Notes: generated by a model not told the origin, from the letters alone. Shown: positions 51,874-60,856, numbered from the stretch's first letter. The stretch: 64,000 nucleotides of DNA from JADJPO01 sp963828555 (GCA_963828555.1 CAWHEL010000002.1:1550001-1614000), one strand, 5' to 3'. Numbers and translations: made by a program.

Positions 51874-51921
51874 CAAGGGGGTGCCAGACGCGGGCTATAG
51901 CCCTCGTTTGGCACCCCCTTG
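51874..51921. repeat. 48-bp near-perfect palindrome downstream of the helicase
   Basis: CAAGGGGGTGCCA at 51874-51886 is perfectly inverted at 51909-51921. The inner part (around GGGCTATAGCCC) is also palindromic with only two mismatches per arm. It lies 15 bp after the helicase stop. A strong hairpin of this length without a long T-tract could end transcription or be a dispersed repeat. Confidence 0.85.
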
Positions 51922-51979
51922 TTGTGCGTCCTCGATCTACGGTGAGTGGGTGACCAGTGCCCTTCCCTATGGCTCTCGC

Positions 51980-52570
51980 ATGACTGCTGTGCTCGCCCCG
52001 CTGCGCAAGGCGTTCCTCGTGGTGAACCGTGGATTCACGGTGCCTCTGATCCGGGCAGGGGGCGGTCCGTTGCTGGCCACCCCGATCTCCGGCTCGATCC
52101 TGGTCCTGCGGACCACGGGGAGGAAGAGCGGCCTGATCAGAGAGGCACCGCTGGGCTACACGGTGCGCGACGGCCGGGTCGTCGTGGTGGCCGGCTACGG
52201 GCGCAGCACGCACTGGTTCCGCAACACGATGGCCCACCCCGAGGTCGAGGTGCTGCTGCCCGGTGCGCTGCTCGCCGGGCGCGCGCACGAGATCACCGCG
52301 CCGGACGAGCGCCGGGCCGCCTTCCGGGCCGTCGTCGAGTCCATGGGCGTCGTCGGCAGACTCACGCTGGGCGATGTCCGCGACAAGAGCGACGCCGAGG
52401 TGGACGTGCTCGCTGAAGCACTCCCGGTGCTGGCCATCACCCCCACCGCCGTCCGCCGCGGCCCGTTCGACCCCGGCGGAGCCGGCACGCGGACCACCAC
52501 TGCGCTCTGGGGTCTCGCTGCGGCGGTCGGCACCGCGATCGCGGTGCGGCACGCTCGACGGCGGAGCTGA
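51980..52570 (+). CDS. Nitroreductase-family deazaflavin (F420)-dependent oxidoreductase
   Basis: 196 aa. The DDN-type split-barrel domain is seen in ILVLRTTGRKSGLIREAPLG, RVVVVAGYGRSTHWFRNTMA and VEVLLPGALLAGRAHEI. Members bind F420 and reduce quinones, nitro compounds or related substrates. The ATG at 51980 is preferred because the protein-like part begins there (MTAVLAPLRKAF). The N-terminal ~25 residues and a C-terminal hydrophobic helix (TTALWGLAAAVGTAIAV) may anchor it to the membrane. Confidence 0.85.
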   Translation: MTAVLAPLRKAFLVVNRGFTVPLIRAGGGPLLATPISGSILVLRTTGRKSGLIREAPLGYTVRDGRVVVVAGYGRSTHWFRNTMAHPEVEVLLPGALLAGRAHEITAPDERRAAFRAVVESMGVVGRLTLGDVRDKSDAEVDVLAEALPVLAITPTAVRRGPFDPGGAGTRTTTALWGLAAAVGTAIAVRHARRRS

Positions 52571-52592
52571 GCCGCAGGAGCCCGGTCTCGGC

Positions 52593-53675
52593 TCAGAGGC
52601 GGCCGCGGATCGGCGTCCGCTCGACCTCGTCGGTTTCGGGCATCGTCATCTCCAGGCGCATCCCCAGAAGCCGGATCGGCCGGTCCGGTTCGCGTTTGGC
52701 GATCAGGGCCAGCGCCTCGGCGAGGACGAGATCACCGTCCGCGGTGGGCTCCGGCAGGGTGCGGCTGAACGTCTTGGTGAAGAACGGCTTGTACCTGATC
52801 TTGAGCGTCAGCCGGACGACGGGACGGCCCTCGCGCGTGACGTTCTCGAGCACCTGTGCGACCAGCTGCCGCAGCGCGGCGTCCACCTCCTCCGGCGCCG
52901 TGAGGTCCCGCTGAAACGTCGTCTCCCGGCTGTGCCCGCGCGCGATCCAGGGGGAGTCGTCGACGATCGCCGTCCCTCGGCCGTGACCCAGATCGGCGTA
53001 CCAGGCGCCCATCCGGGGGCCGAACTCGGTGACCAGGGTGTCGCGCTCCGCGGTGGCGAGGTCGTGAACCGTGATGATGCCGTGCCTGGCCAGTCGCCCG
53101 GACACCTTGGACCCGACGCCCCACAGGGCGATCGTCGGCCGGTCACCCATCACCTCGAACCAGTTCTGCGCCGTCAGCCGGAAGACGCCACGGGGTTTGC
53201 CGAATCCGGTCGCGATCTTGGCGCGCACCTTGTTGTCGCCGATCCCGATCGAGCTGTGCAGCCGGGTCGCCTCGAGCACGGCCGCCCGCACCCGGCCCGC
53301 GAACGCCTCGGGGTCGTCGGTGCGGACGCCGAGGAACGCCTCGTCCCAGCCGAGAACCTCGACCACCACGTCGTGCATCGCTCGCAGGGTTCCCATCACC
53401 TCGGCCGAGGCTGCCTCGTAGGCAGGAGCGTCGACGGGCAGGATGATCGCCTCGGGCGCCTTGCGCGCCGCGAGCCGCAGCGGCATGCCCGATCCGACGC
53501 CGAACTCCCGGGCCTCGTAGGAGGCCGTCGAGACCACCGCTCGTTCGCTCGGGTCGCCCCTACCTCCGACGATCACGGGTTTGCCCGCGAGTTCTGGACG
53601 GCGCAGGATCTCGACCGCGGCGATGAACTGGTCGAGGTCGATGTGCAGCACCCAGGGCCGCGACGCATCGTCCAT
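52593..53675 (-). CDS. Y-family DNA polymerase (DinB/Pol IV-like)
   Basis: 360 aa from the ATG at 53675. A translesion polymerase. The first catalytic motif is VLHIDLDQFIAAVEILRRPE and the second is LGWDEAFLGV, which keeps the Asp-Glu pair. Between them lies AVVSTASYEAREFGVGSGMP. The usual Tyr of the FYASVE steric-gate region is replaced by Ile (FIAAVE), as in several actinobacterial DinB paralogues. The little-finger domain follows (GHSRETTFQRDL). The usual C-terminal beta-clamp motif is not obvious. It is a single gene. Confidence 0.88.
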   Translation of the reverse strand: MDDASRPWVLHIDLDQFIAAVEILRRPELAGKPVIVGGRGDPSERAVVSTASYEAREFGVGSGMPLRLAARKAPEAIILPVDAPAYEAASAEVMGTLRAMHDVVVEVLGWDEAFLGVRTDDPEAFAGRVRAAVLEATRLHSSIGIGDNKVRAKIATGFGKPRGVFRLTAQNWFEVMGDRPTIALWGVGSKVSGRLARHGIITVHDLATAERDTLVTEFGPRMGAWYADLGHGRGTAIVDDSPWIARGHSRETTFQRDLTAPEEVDAALRQLVAQVLENVTREGRPVVRLTLKIRYKPFFTKTFSRTLPEPTADGDLVLAEALALIAKREPDRPIRLLGMRLEMTMPETDEVERTPIRGRL

Positions 53676-53727
53676 GCGACCAGTGTGACCGAATCCGCCG
53701 ATTCCGCTGGGTCGGCAACGGCGGTGG

Positions 53728-53946
53728 TCAGCGCGAGCGGAAGTACTCCCACGGGACGTCGTAGAAGAAGTCGCCGGTCTTCGGGTCACGCACCGTGAGG
53801 TGAGTAATGGTCCACAGATCCTTGCTGATCTTCGTGACGATCACCTTGGTGCCGCCCTTGAGCGTGCGTTTGTTCACCCATCCAGTGGTGTAGTCGCGCG
53901 TCGAGGTCAACGGTTCGTTCAGCTTCACATCTTCCGGGTGCGCCAC
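53728..53946 (-). CDS. Small hypothetical protein
   Basis: 72 aa from the GTG at 53946, preceded by AGGAGG with 5-nt spacing. The longer frame to 53970 has no ribosome-binding site. The sequence DYTTGWVNKRTLKGGTKVIV and DLWTITHLTVRDPKTGDFFY is Lys/Thr-rich with beta-strand character and no membrane segment. Its more mixed composition than neighbouring proteins hints at an accessory gene. No family recognised. Confidence 0.6.
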   Translation of the reverse strand: MAHPEDVKLNEPLTSTRDYTTGWVNKRTLKGGTKVIVTKISKDLWTITHLTVRDPKTGDFFYDVPWEYFRSR

Positions 53947-54100
53947 GTCGCCCTCCTGGCAGAACGGCACTGCCCTCAGATTGCCAGAGGAAAGCCGGGT
54001 GCCAGAGATTCTCGCGAGGGGGAGTTCACCAGCAGGATGTGATTCTTTCGAACGACCTTTTCAGTAACACAAGACAATGTCACTCAATGGGATTCCGTGG

Positions 54101-54946
54101 TCATTCTCCGTCGTCGGGGCGGGTGCCGGCGCTGCCGAACTCCACGGACCACTGCAGCGCGTAGTCGGCGACGGCCTCCCAGCCGGGCGCTGCGCAGGTC
54201 CAATGGTCGCGGCCGGGGAACTCGTGGTAGCTCGTCCGGGCGGGCGAACCCACATAGTGCTCAGCGTTGGACCAGTTGACCGACGGCGGCATGATGTGGT
54301 CCTTCTCGCCGGCGATGAACAGCAGCGGCGCGCGGTCCTGGTCGTAGTCGACCCACGTTTCCTGGTGGCCGGGCTTGAAGTTCGCGATCAGCCCGTACGC
54401 CCAGATCCACTTCCCTGGAGCGGGAACGGCGTAGCGCTCCCAGGCCGCCTGTGAATCCTCGGCGCTCAACGTGTTGGTGAAGGCGTAGTGGAATTCCTCG
54501 GGGGTGAACGCGACCGCCTTGTGAATGGTGGTGGGATTCTTCAGCGCCGGGAACAGGGAGCGGACCTGGGACAGGGGAGTGACCCGGACCCCCTCCGTCG
54601 GCGCCGAGTCGATCGCCACCCCGGCACACCCCAGGCCTCGGGCCAGGAGCAGTTGGGTGAGGGTTCCGCCGAAGGAGTGCCCCATGATGATCGGGGGCGA
54701 GTCGAGCGCCTCGACGACCTTGACCAGATGGTCGACGGTCGCCGCCACGGTGAGCCCGGCCGCGACGGCCGGGTTCTCGCGCAGGGCCTCGACCTCGATC
54801 TCGAACCCAGGATAGGCGGGGGTCAGTACGCGGTATCCCTTGGCCTCGTAGTAGGGCACCCAGTGTTCCCAGCTGCGGGGGGTCATCCAGAGCCCGTGCA
54901 CGAGAACGATGGTGTCGGTGAGGGGCTGGGAGGAGGCATCGCTCAT
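54101..54946 (-). CDS. Alpha/beta hydrolase
   Basis: 281 aa. The oxyanion segment is TIVLVHGLWMTPRSWEHW, the nucleophile elbow IIMGHSFGGTLTQLLLA, the acid region LLFIAGEKDHIMPPS and the His lies in EFPGRDHWTCAAPGWE. This is a complete Ser-Asp-His hydrolase set. Substrate unknown. The gene stands alone. Between its start and the next gene upstream is a small hairpin (CCCTGC/GCAGGG at 54978-54997). Confidence 0.88.
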   Translation of the reverse strand: MSDASSQPLTDTIVLVHGLWMTPRSWEHWVPYYEAKGYRVLTPAYPGFEIEVEALRENPAVAAGLTVAATVDHLVKVVEALDSPPIIMGHSFGGTLTQLLLARGLGCAGVAIDSAPTEGVRVTPLSQVRSLFPALKNPTTIHKAVAFTPEEFHYAFTNTLSAEDSQAAWERYAVPAPGKWIWAYGLIANFKPGHQETWVDYDQDRAPLLFIAGEKDHIMPPSVNWSNAEHYVGSPARTSYHEFPGRDHWTCAAPGWEAVADYALQWSVEFGSAGTRPDDGE

Positions 54947-54977
54947 GAGATCAACGTAGTCCTGTCGACGGCCGACG

Positions 54978-54997
54978 CCCTGCTCAGACGGGCAGGG
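54978..54997 (-). terminator. Possible stem-loop after the FMN-binding remnant
   Basis: CCCTGC (54978-54983) pairs with GCAGGG (54992-54997) around an 8-nt loop, 10 bp past the stop of the FMN-binding remnant on the minus strand. No T-run follows, so termination is only a possibility. Confidence 0.35.
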
Positions 54998-55006
54998 AAC
55001 CAGGTA

Positions 55007-55803
55007 CTACAGGGTGGCCTGGTCGATCGCCGACTGCAGGGACTGCACGTACCCGTCGCTGGTCACCGTGGCCCCGGAGATCGAGTCGATGGATGCGTTC
55101 TGTGTCTCGACCGTCGCGGTGTTCAGCAGCGGCACCGCGTAGGCGTTGATCTCCTGGTCCTTGTGGTTCGAGTTGGGGTACTGGATCGCGTCCGACGCGG
55201 TGATCTTGCCGTTCTCCACCGTGATCTCGACCTGCACGATGCCCCACTCCGTGGAGACCTCGTCCCCGGTGTAGGTGACCGCCTCGGACGACGTGTCGGA
55301 CGTCGACGCCGAGCTGTCCGAGGAGGTTCCGGTGGTGGCGGCGGCCGGGCCGGAGTCGTTGCTGGTGTGATAGCTGAACAGCATCACCAGGGTGCTGATG
55401 GTGCCCATGACGGCGACGACGATGCGCGCATGACGGTTTCTCCTGGTCGGGGGAACGACGCGCGGCACCCCGGCGTCCAGCGCGGCCTGCTCGGCGGCGT
55501 CCATCCAGGACTCGGCCCCACACAGGTAGACGTCCTGTTCGGCGATGTCCGGCACCAGCTGGCGCAGCGGGTCGACGTCGCTCCGGTGGGCCGCACTTTG
55601 CGGCAGCCACGTCGTCCGCCCGGTCGTCCGGTGGCCCAGGACGTAGAAGACGCGGGCTCCACGGCTCTGGGCGAGCGCGTCGAGCTCGGCCTGGAACACC
55701 AGGTCCTCCGCGGAGGAGGCGCGGTAGATCAGGGTGACGTCACCGGGGTTCTGCGGCATCTCTTCCAGCAGCGCGGGCAGCGGGGTGACGCCGATGCCGC
55801 TCT
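55007..55803 (-). pseudogene. Ferric-reductase/FMN-binding protein remnant, 5' truncated
   Basis: The frame begins abruptly at about 55803 with QSGIGVTPLPALLEEMPQNP, in the middle of a ferredoxin-reductase-type NAD-binding domain, and continues with VTLIYRASSAEDL and VYLCGAESWMDAAEQAA. One transmembrane helix (IVVAVMGTISTLVMLFSYH) and a Ser/Thr linker follow, then an FMN-binding domain ending SISGATVTSDGYVQSLQ, where Thr is the usual covalent FMN site. The N-terminal membrane and FAD domains are missing. The sequence abuts the 3' end of the MmpL gene with no usable start codon. It looks like a truncated relic of a flavocytochrome-like reductase. Confidence 0.75.
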
Positions 55804-55832
55804 GGGTCAGCCTGCACGGGCCATGACGCCGG

Positions 55833-58037
55833 TCACGCCCCGGTGCCGGTGAGCTGCGGACCCGGCGCTGGAGCGCTGACCGGGGTGCGCAGGCTCTCGC
55901 CCTCGATGTCGACGTTCGGCATCGCCCGGTCCATCCATCGCGGCAGCCACCAGGCGGCGTCACCGAGGAAGGACATCACCGCGGGGACCAGGGTCAGCCG
56001 CACCAGGAAGGCGTCGACCAGCACCCCGAAGGCCAGCGCGAAGCCCATCGACTTCACCGTCGCGTCGTGCACCAGGACGAAGCCGGAGAACACCGAGATC
56101 ATGATCAGGCCGGCGGCGACCACCACACGTGCGCCGTGACCGACCCCCGACACCACGGCCTCGCGGGCGGTCTCGCCGTGCACGAAGTCCTCGCGCATGC
56201 GCGAGACCAGGAACACCTCGTAGTCCATGGCGAGGCCGAACAGGATGCCGATCAGCAGGATCGGCAGGAAGCTGACCAAGGGGCCGGCCTTGTCCAGGCC
56301 GACCAGGGAGGCCAGCCAGCCCCACTGGAACACCGCGACCGTCACGCCGAACGTCGCCGCGATGGTCAGCAGGAACCCCAGCGTGGCCTTGATCGGCACC
56401 AGGATCGAGCGGAACACCAGCGCCAGCAGGGCGAAGCTCAGGCCGACCACGACCAGCAGGTAGGTCGGCAGAGCGGCCCGCAACTTGTCCGAGACGTCGA
56501 TGCCGATCGCGGTGACGCCGGTCAGGGCGATGTCGGCCGTACCGGTCTGCTCCAACGGCGCGAGGCTGGTGCGCAGATCGCGTACCAGGGCGAAAGTCCG
56601 CTCGTCGGTCGGCCCGTACGCCGGGATGACCGCCAGCAGCGCGGTGCGCTTGTCGTTGCTGAGGTTCGGCGGCGTCACTGCGACGACGCCTGCGGTGCCG
56701 CCGGCCAGCTCCATCGCCGACTGGGCGGCGGCGGCCGTGGCGGCCGGCTGGTCGGCGTTCACCACCATGATCAGCCGACCGTTGAAGCCCTCACCGAATC
56801 CCGCGGAGATCAGGTCGTACGCGGTCCGCGCCGGGCTGCCCTTCGGTGCGGTGCCGTCGTCCGGGAGGGCGAGCTGCATGCTCGCCGCGGGGATGGCCAT
56901 CACCCCGATGGCGATCAGTCCCACGATCAGCGCGGGGATCCGGAACCGGATGACGAAGTGCGCCCAGGCGAACCCGCGGTTGCTCTCCGACTCCTCGACG
57001 TCCTCACCCGCGACGGCCGCGGCATCGGCCCGGCGCTGCCGGCGGGAGAGCACCTTGTCGCCGGCGAAGCTGAGCATCGCCGGGAGCAGGGTGATCGCGA
57101 CCAGCACCGCGATGGTCACCGTGCCGGCTGCTGCCAGGCCCATCACGGTCAGGAACGGGATGCCCACCACGGACAAACCGGCCAGGGCGATCACGACGGT
57201 GAGGCCGGCGAAGACGACGGCCGACCCTGCGGTGCCCACAGCCCGACCGGCCGCCTCCTCCCGGGGCAGGCCGATGGCCAGGTTGTGCCGGTAGCGCGAG
57301 GTGATGAACAGCGAGTAGTCGATGCCCACCGCCAGGCCCAGCATCAGCGCGAGGACTGACGCCGTGCTGGTGAGGTCGACCACGTGGCCGATCATCGTGA
57401 TGCCTGCCATGCCCGCACCGACACCGATCAGCGCGTTCACCAGGGTCATGCCCGCGGCGAACAACGACCCGAAGGTGATGATCAGCACCAGCAGGGCGAC
57501 GGCCACGCCGATGCCCTCGGTGGAACCGATCTCCGGCGGCTGAGCCCCGGCGGAGCCCCCCGCGATGGTCCAGCCGGCGGGCGGGTTGTCGCCGAGGCGG
57601 CCGAACGCCTCGATCTGGGCCGGGGTGAGCGCGTCGGCGGGCTCGGCGAACTGCACGTCGATCAGCGCGTAGCGGCCGTCGCGGCTGATCGCCTTGGTGT
57701 CGTACGGGCTCCGCGCCCCGATCACCCCGGGCAGGTCATTCGCCTTCTGCACCGTCGCCAGCACCACCTGCTGGTTCGCCGGGGTGGTCACGCTCTGACC
57801 CTCCGGGGCCTGCACCACCACCGTGCTGGAGGCACCGCTGGCCTGGGGGAACTCCTTCGCCAGTGCCTCGATGGCGCGCTGGGACTCGGTGCCCGGGATC
57901 GTGACACCCGAGACCGGCACCGAGCCGAGCGCAAGCACCCCACCGACCAGGGCACCCACCAGCGCCAGCCAGGCCACCATCACGATGCCGTGACGGCGGA
58001 AGCAGAACCGCCCGATGGAGTAGAGCACGTTGGCCAC
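55833..58037 (-). CDS. MMPL/RND-type membrane transporter
   Basis: 734 aa. It has the RND/MmpL layout: one N-terminal helix, a large external loop (~40-180, with GTESQRAIEALAKEFPQASG), six helices, a second loop (GFGEGFNGRLIMVVNADQPA) and a last block of helices. It keeps the LALMLGLAVGIDYSLFITSRYRHNL and IGILFGLAMDYEVFLVSRMRED type segments of the family. Such proteins export lipids or drugs. It is 33 nt downstream of the TetR gene on the same strand, so its expression is probably repressed by that regulator. Intact length. Confidence 0.9.
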   Translation of the reverse strand: MANVLYSIGRFCFRRHGIVMVAWLALVGALVGGVLALGSVPVSGVTIPGTESQRAIEALAKEFPQASGASSTVVVQAPEGQSVTTPANQQVVLATVQKANDLPGVIGARSPYDTKAISRDGRYALIDVQFAEPADALTPAQIEAFGRLGDNPPAGWTIAGGSAGAQPPEIGSTEGIGVAVALLVLIITFGSLFAAGMTLVNALIGVGAGMAGITMIGHVVDLTSTASVLALMLGLAVGIDYSLFITSRYRHNLAIGLPREEAAGRAVGTAGSAVVFAGLTVVIALAGLSVVGIPFLTVMGLAAAGTVTIAVLVAITLLPAMLSFAGDKVLSRRQRRADAAAVAGEDVEESESNRGFAWAHFVIRFRIPALIVGLIAIGVMAIPAASMQLALPDDGTAPKGSPARTAYDLISAGFGEGFNGRLIMVVNADQPAATAAAAQSAMELAGGTAGVVAVTPPNLSNDKRTALLAVIPAYGPTDERTFALVRDLRTSLAPLEQTGTADIALTGVTAIGIDVSDKLRAALPTYLLVVVGLSFALLALVFRSILVPIKATLGFLLTIAATFGVTVAVFQWGWLASLVGLDKAGPLVSFLPILLIGILFGLAMDYEVFLVSRMREDFVHGETAREAVVSGVGHGARVVVAAGLIMISVFSGFVLVHDATVKSMGFALAFGVLVDAFLVRLTLVPAVMSFLGDAAWWLPRWMDRAMPNVDIEGESLRTPVSAPAPGPQLTGTGA

Positions 58038-58070
58038 GAAGGGCTCCTTGGGTTGGGGTGGTCGAAGCGA

Positions 58071-58658
58071 TCAGGTGAAGCGCTGGCCGGCGATGCGTAG
58101 GGCGCGGGTGACCATCTCGGTCAGGGGCAGCTCGGGCTGGTCGAGCCAGGCCTGGGTGGCAGCGCGCATCGCGCCGAGGTAGGTCGCGGCCTGGATATGC
58201 GCCCGCAGGGCGAGGTCGTCACCTGCGGGAAGCCGGCGAGCGATACTCGCGGTGAGGGCTCCCTCGGCCGTGGCGTAGGCCGCGACCTGACAGCTCAGCA
58301 GTGAGGGGTGGTTTCGCACGAGGTGCAGCGCGGCGTACCAGTGCTGCTCGCCGTCCAGACCGGGGGCCAGCTCGGCGCTGGCCCGGGTGAGCGCGGTCCA
58401 GGCGCTCTCGGCCGATGGGCGGGCCTCCAGCAGCGCGATGACGCGGGCCAGGCTGCTCGAGTGGCTGTAGAGCAGGGCCTCGTCCTTGTTCGCGAAGTAG
58501 TTCGAGAAGGTGCGACGGGAGACGTCGGCGGCATCCGCGACCGCCTCGACGGTCACGTGCTCCGGCCCGAGCTCCGTGGCCAGGCGGACGGCGGCGGCGT
58601 GCAACGCCTGCCGCGTCGCGTCCTTCTTCCGAGCCCGGAGGCCAGCCTGACTGTTCAC
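58071..58658 (-). CDS. TetR-family regulator of the MmpL operon
   Basis: 195 aa from the GTG at 58658. An in-frame GTG at 58664 is equally possible and neither has a good ribosome-binding site. The helix-turn-helix reads ARKKDATRQALHAAAVRLA, VEAVADAADVSRRTFSNYFA, NKDEALLYSHSSSLA. The C-terminal domain is TetR-like without a recognised ligand. It lies directly before mmpL in the same direction. Two small palindromes lie upstream at 58686-58718. Confidence 0.88.
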   Translation of the reverse strand: MNSQAGLRARKKDATRQALHAAAVRLATELGPEHVTVEAVADAADVSRRTFSNYFANKDEALLYSHSSSLARVIALLEARPSAESAWTALTRASAELAPGLDGEQHWYAALHLVRNHPSLLSCQVAAYATAEGALTASIARRLPAGDDLALRAHIQAATYLGAMRAATQAWLDQPELPLTEMVTRALRIAGQRFT

Positions 58659-58685
58659 TTCCACGAGACAACCAGACAGCGAAGA

Positions 58686-58718
58686 CTTGCTCAAGCTGCA
58701 AACTTGCCGTTTGGGCAA
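58686..58718. promoter_or_regulatory. Candidate TetR operators
   Basis: CTTGCTCAAG (58686-58695) is a perfect CTTG-NN-CAAG palindrome, and TTGCC (58704-58708) is inverted as GGCAA (58714-58718). They sit 28-60 bp upstream of the tetR start, where the promoter of the tetR-mmpL unit should be. Assignment as operators is inference. Confidence 0.45.
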
Positions 58719-58840
58719 TTCTGTCCCGTGCTTCTCGTCACGCCCCTCGCGGCGATGTGGACGCTTCTCGGGGCCATCTGGAAGTTCTCGGGCTGAAACG
58801 GCCATTTCTCCTGGGCTGGGGCTGGGGCTGGGGGATGTGC

Positions 58841-59548
58841 TCAGGGGTGGCTGTGGATGCCGCACTCGGTCTTGGCGTGGCCCGGCCAGCGGCCTGCTCG
58901 GGCGTGCTCGCCCCCGTCCACCGGGCTGGTGCACGGCGCACATCCGATCGAGGCGTAGCCGAGGCCGAGCAGAGGATTCGCCGGGAGCGCATGCCGCTCG
59001 ACATACTCGGCCACCTGGTCGTCCGACCAGCCGGCGATGGGATTGATCTTGATCAGCCCCCGCGCGTCGTCCCAGGCCAGCGCCCGGGTGACGGCGCGGC
59101 CCGGTGAGTCGGCGCGCCGCACGCCGGCTGCCCAGGCCTCGTAGCGGCGCAGCGCCCGGTCCATCACCCCCACCTTGCGCAGCCGGCAGCACAGCGTGGG
59201 ATGGGTTCCGGCGAGGTCCGGCCCGTACAGCTCAGACTGCTCGTGGGTACTCAGGGGCGGCAACTCGCTGACCATCGTGATCGGCAGCAGGCGGGCCACC
59301 CGGTCCCGGTAGGCCAGCGTCTCGGGGAAGTGGAACCCGGTGTCCACGAACACCACCTGCACGCCGGGGAGCGCCCTCGCGGCCAGATGGGCCAGCACGG
59401 CGTCGGTCATGCTCGAGGCCACGACCAGCCGGGTGCCGAACTCGGCCGCAGCCCAGGCGAGGGTGTCCTGTGCGGCCGGGTCCGGCCCCAGCTGCGCCTC
59501 GGCCCGATCGAGCAGCCGGCGCAGAACCTCAGGGGGGCGCCTGTCCAT
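58841..59548 (-). CDS. cysH: Assimilatory APS/PAPS reductase
   Basis: About 235 aa. Reduces (phospho)adenylyl sulphate to sulphite. The PP-loop-type region is LVVASSMTDAVLAHLAARAL and the substrate region VQVVFVDTGFHFPETLAYRD. The paired CC (PTLCCRLRKV) and CXXC (YASIGCAPCTSPV) cysteines bind the 4Fe-4S cluster typical of the iron-sulphur type, which usually prefers APS. The C-terminal tail RWPGHAKTECGIH carries the catalytic Cys. Start at 59548 or at a GTG at 59569, neither with a good ribosome-binding site. Other cys genes are not next to it. Confidence 0.9.
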   Translation of the reverse strand: MDRRPPEVLRRLLDRAEAQLGPDPAAQDTLAWAAAEFGTRLVVASSMTDAVLAHLAARALPGVQVVFVDTGFHFPETLAYRDRVARLLPITMVSELPPLSTHEQSELYGPDLAGTHPTLCCRLRKVGVMDRALRRYEAWAAGVRRADSPGRAVTRALAWDDARGLIKINPIAGWSDDQVAEYVERHALPANPLLGLGYASIGCAPCTSPVDGGEHARAGRWPGHAKTECGIHSHP

Positions 59549-59815
59549 CAGCGCATGGTATGGAGGCACCTACGGCTTGGATCAGGGCCCCCGAGGCCGA
59601 ACTGCCCCACCCCCCGCACTGGCCCGCTGGGACAAGCGGATGCCCGATCCCTGCGCCGGCGATCCCGCGACAGCGGCGAGGGTTTCGGCCCTCCGGGACG
59701 AATCGCAGATCACATCCGCTGGGTACTTTGTGGGGCGCGGCTGATCCACCACGGACGAAACGTCCTCGCCCGCAACGGAAGCAGGCGGCGGCCGCCCCGA
59801 GAGGAGCGTGCTGCA
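59549..59815. promoter_or_regulatory. Divergent promoter region between cysH and the MetE-like operon
   Basis: A 267-bp region between two divergent starts. No gene with protein-like composition is seen, and no riboswitch could be recognised with confidence. GAGAGGAG lies 8 nt before the MetE-like ATG. Confidence 0.4.
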
Positions 59816-60856
59816 ATGAAGATCCGAGGTCAGGAAGTCCTGCTCCCCACCTCCGCCGTGTCGGCGTTTCCCCGGCCGCACTGGCTGCAGGGCCGCGTCC
59901 TGGGCAGCCTGGCCGAACCGGTGTACCGCAGTCACAACCTGCGTGTCGCCTACGAGGACGCGAGCAAGATCTGCGCCCGGGAGCAGGAGCTCGCCGGCCT
60001 CGACGTCCTGTGCGACGGGGCGCAGTACTACGAGTGGGAGGCGCCGGGCTTCCAGCTGGAGCCGATCTTCCACTTCATTCCGGAGAACCTCGGCGGGTTC
60101 ACGCCGTACGGCCCGCCCGGGGACGGCGCGAAGTACGCGCCGTTCTACAAGGCCGTCGTGACCGGGAAGATCGAGTGGAAGCGGCCGATCTTCGAGAGCG
60201 TCGTCAATGCGATGAAGGGTGCGACCGACAAGCCGTTCAAGGTCGCCTTCCTCGGCCCGGCGCAGCAGAGCATCATCGTCGACAACCAGTTCTACGACGA
60301 CCCGATCGACGTCGCGCGTGACCTGGCCGTGGCGATGAACCACGAGCTGAAGTACTTGCAGGGCATGGGGTTGGAGGCCGTCCAGCTGATCGACGTCCTC
60401 GCCCCGTACACCCAGGACATGTGGCAGATCGAGGTGCAGAACATCATGTTCAACGGGGTCGACGTGATGAAGTTCTGGCACGTCTGCTACGGAAGTGTGG
60501 ACGGCCAGCGGGACGTCTTCGAGGCCAAGACCCGGGAGATGATGCCGCTGTTCGAGGCCTCGCCGGTCGATGTCATCCACCTGGAGTCCTGCAGCGCGGA
60601 GTTCAGTGACCTCGACCCCTACCGTGACTTCCCCACCGACAAGGTCCTCGGTCTGGGCGTCGTCGATGCCAAGAACTACGTCGTCGAGCCGGTGGAGGTG
60701 ATCGCGGATCGCATTCGTCGCCGTCTGGACGTCGTTCCGCCGGAGCGCCTCCTCGTCGCACCCGACTGTGGGCTCGGCTACTTCAGCCGGACGACGGCCT
60801 TCGCCAAGCTGCGCAACATGGGCAAGGCCGTCGAGCTGGTGCGCGCCGAGCTGTGA
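59816..60856 (+). CDS. MetE-like zinc methyltransferase (C-terminal-domain type)
   Basis: 346 aa, about half of full MetE, so it carries only the catalytic UROD/MetE-like barrel. Zinc ligands can be read as His222 and Cys224 (KFWHVCYG) and Cys318 (VAPDCGLGYF), the same pattern as in MetE and in epoxyalkane:coenzyme M transferase. Other blocks are KVAFLGPAQQSIIVDNQFYD and VIHLESCSAEFSDLDPYRDF. It probably moves an alkyl group to or from a thiol. It need not be methionine synthesis, since it leads an operon with 2-oxoacid dehydrogenase subunits. The ATG has a strong upstream GAGGAG. Overlaps the next gene by 4 nt (GTGA). Confidence 0.82.
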   Translation: MKIRGQEVLLPTSAVSAFPRPHWLQGRVLGSLAEPVYRSHNLRVAYEDASKICAREQELAGLDVLCDGAQYYEWEAPGFQLEPIFHFIPENLGGFTPYGPPGDGAKYAPFYKAVVTGKIEWKRPIFESVVNAMKGATDKPFKVAFLGPAQQSIIVDNQFYDDPIDVARDLAVAMNHELKYLQGMGLEAVQLIDVLAPYTQDMWQIEVQNIMFNGVDVMKFWHVCYGSVDGQRDVFEAKTREMMPLFEASPVDVIHLESCSAEFSDLDPYRDFPTDKVLGLGVVDAKNYVVEPVEVIADRIRRRLDVVPPERLLVAPDCGLGYFSRTTAFAKLRNMGKAVELVRAEL

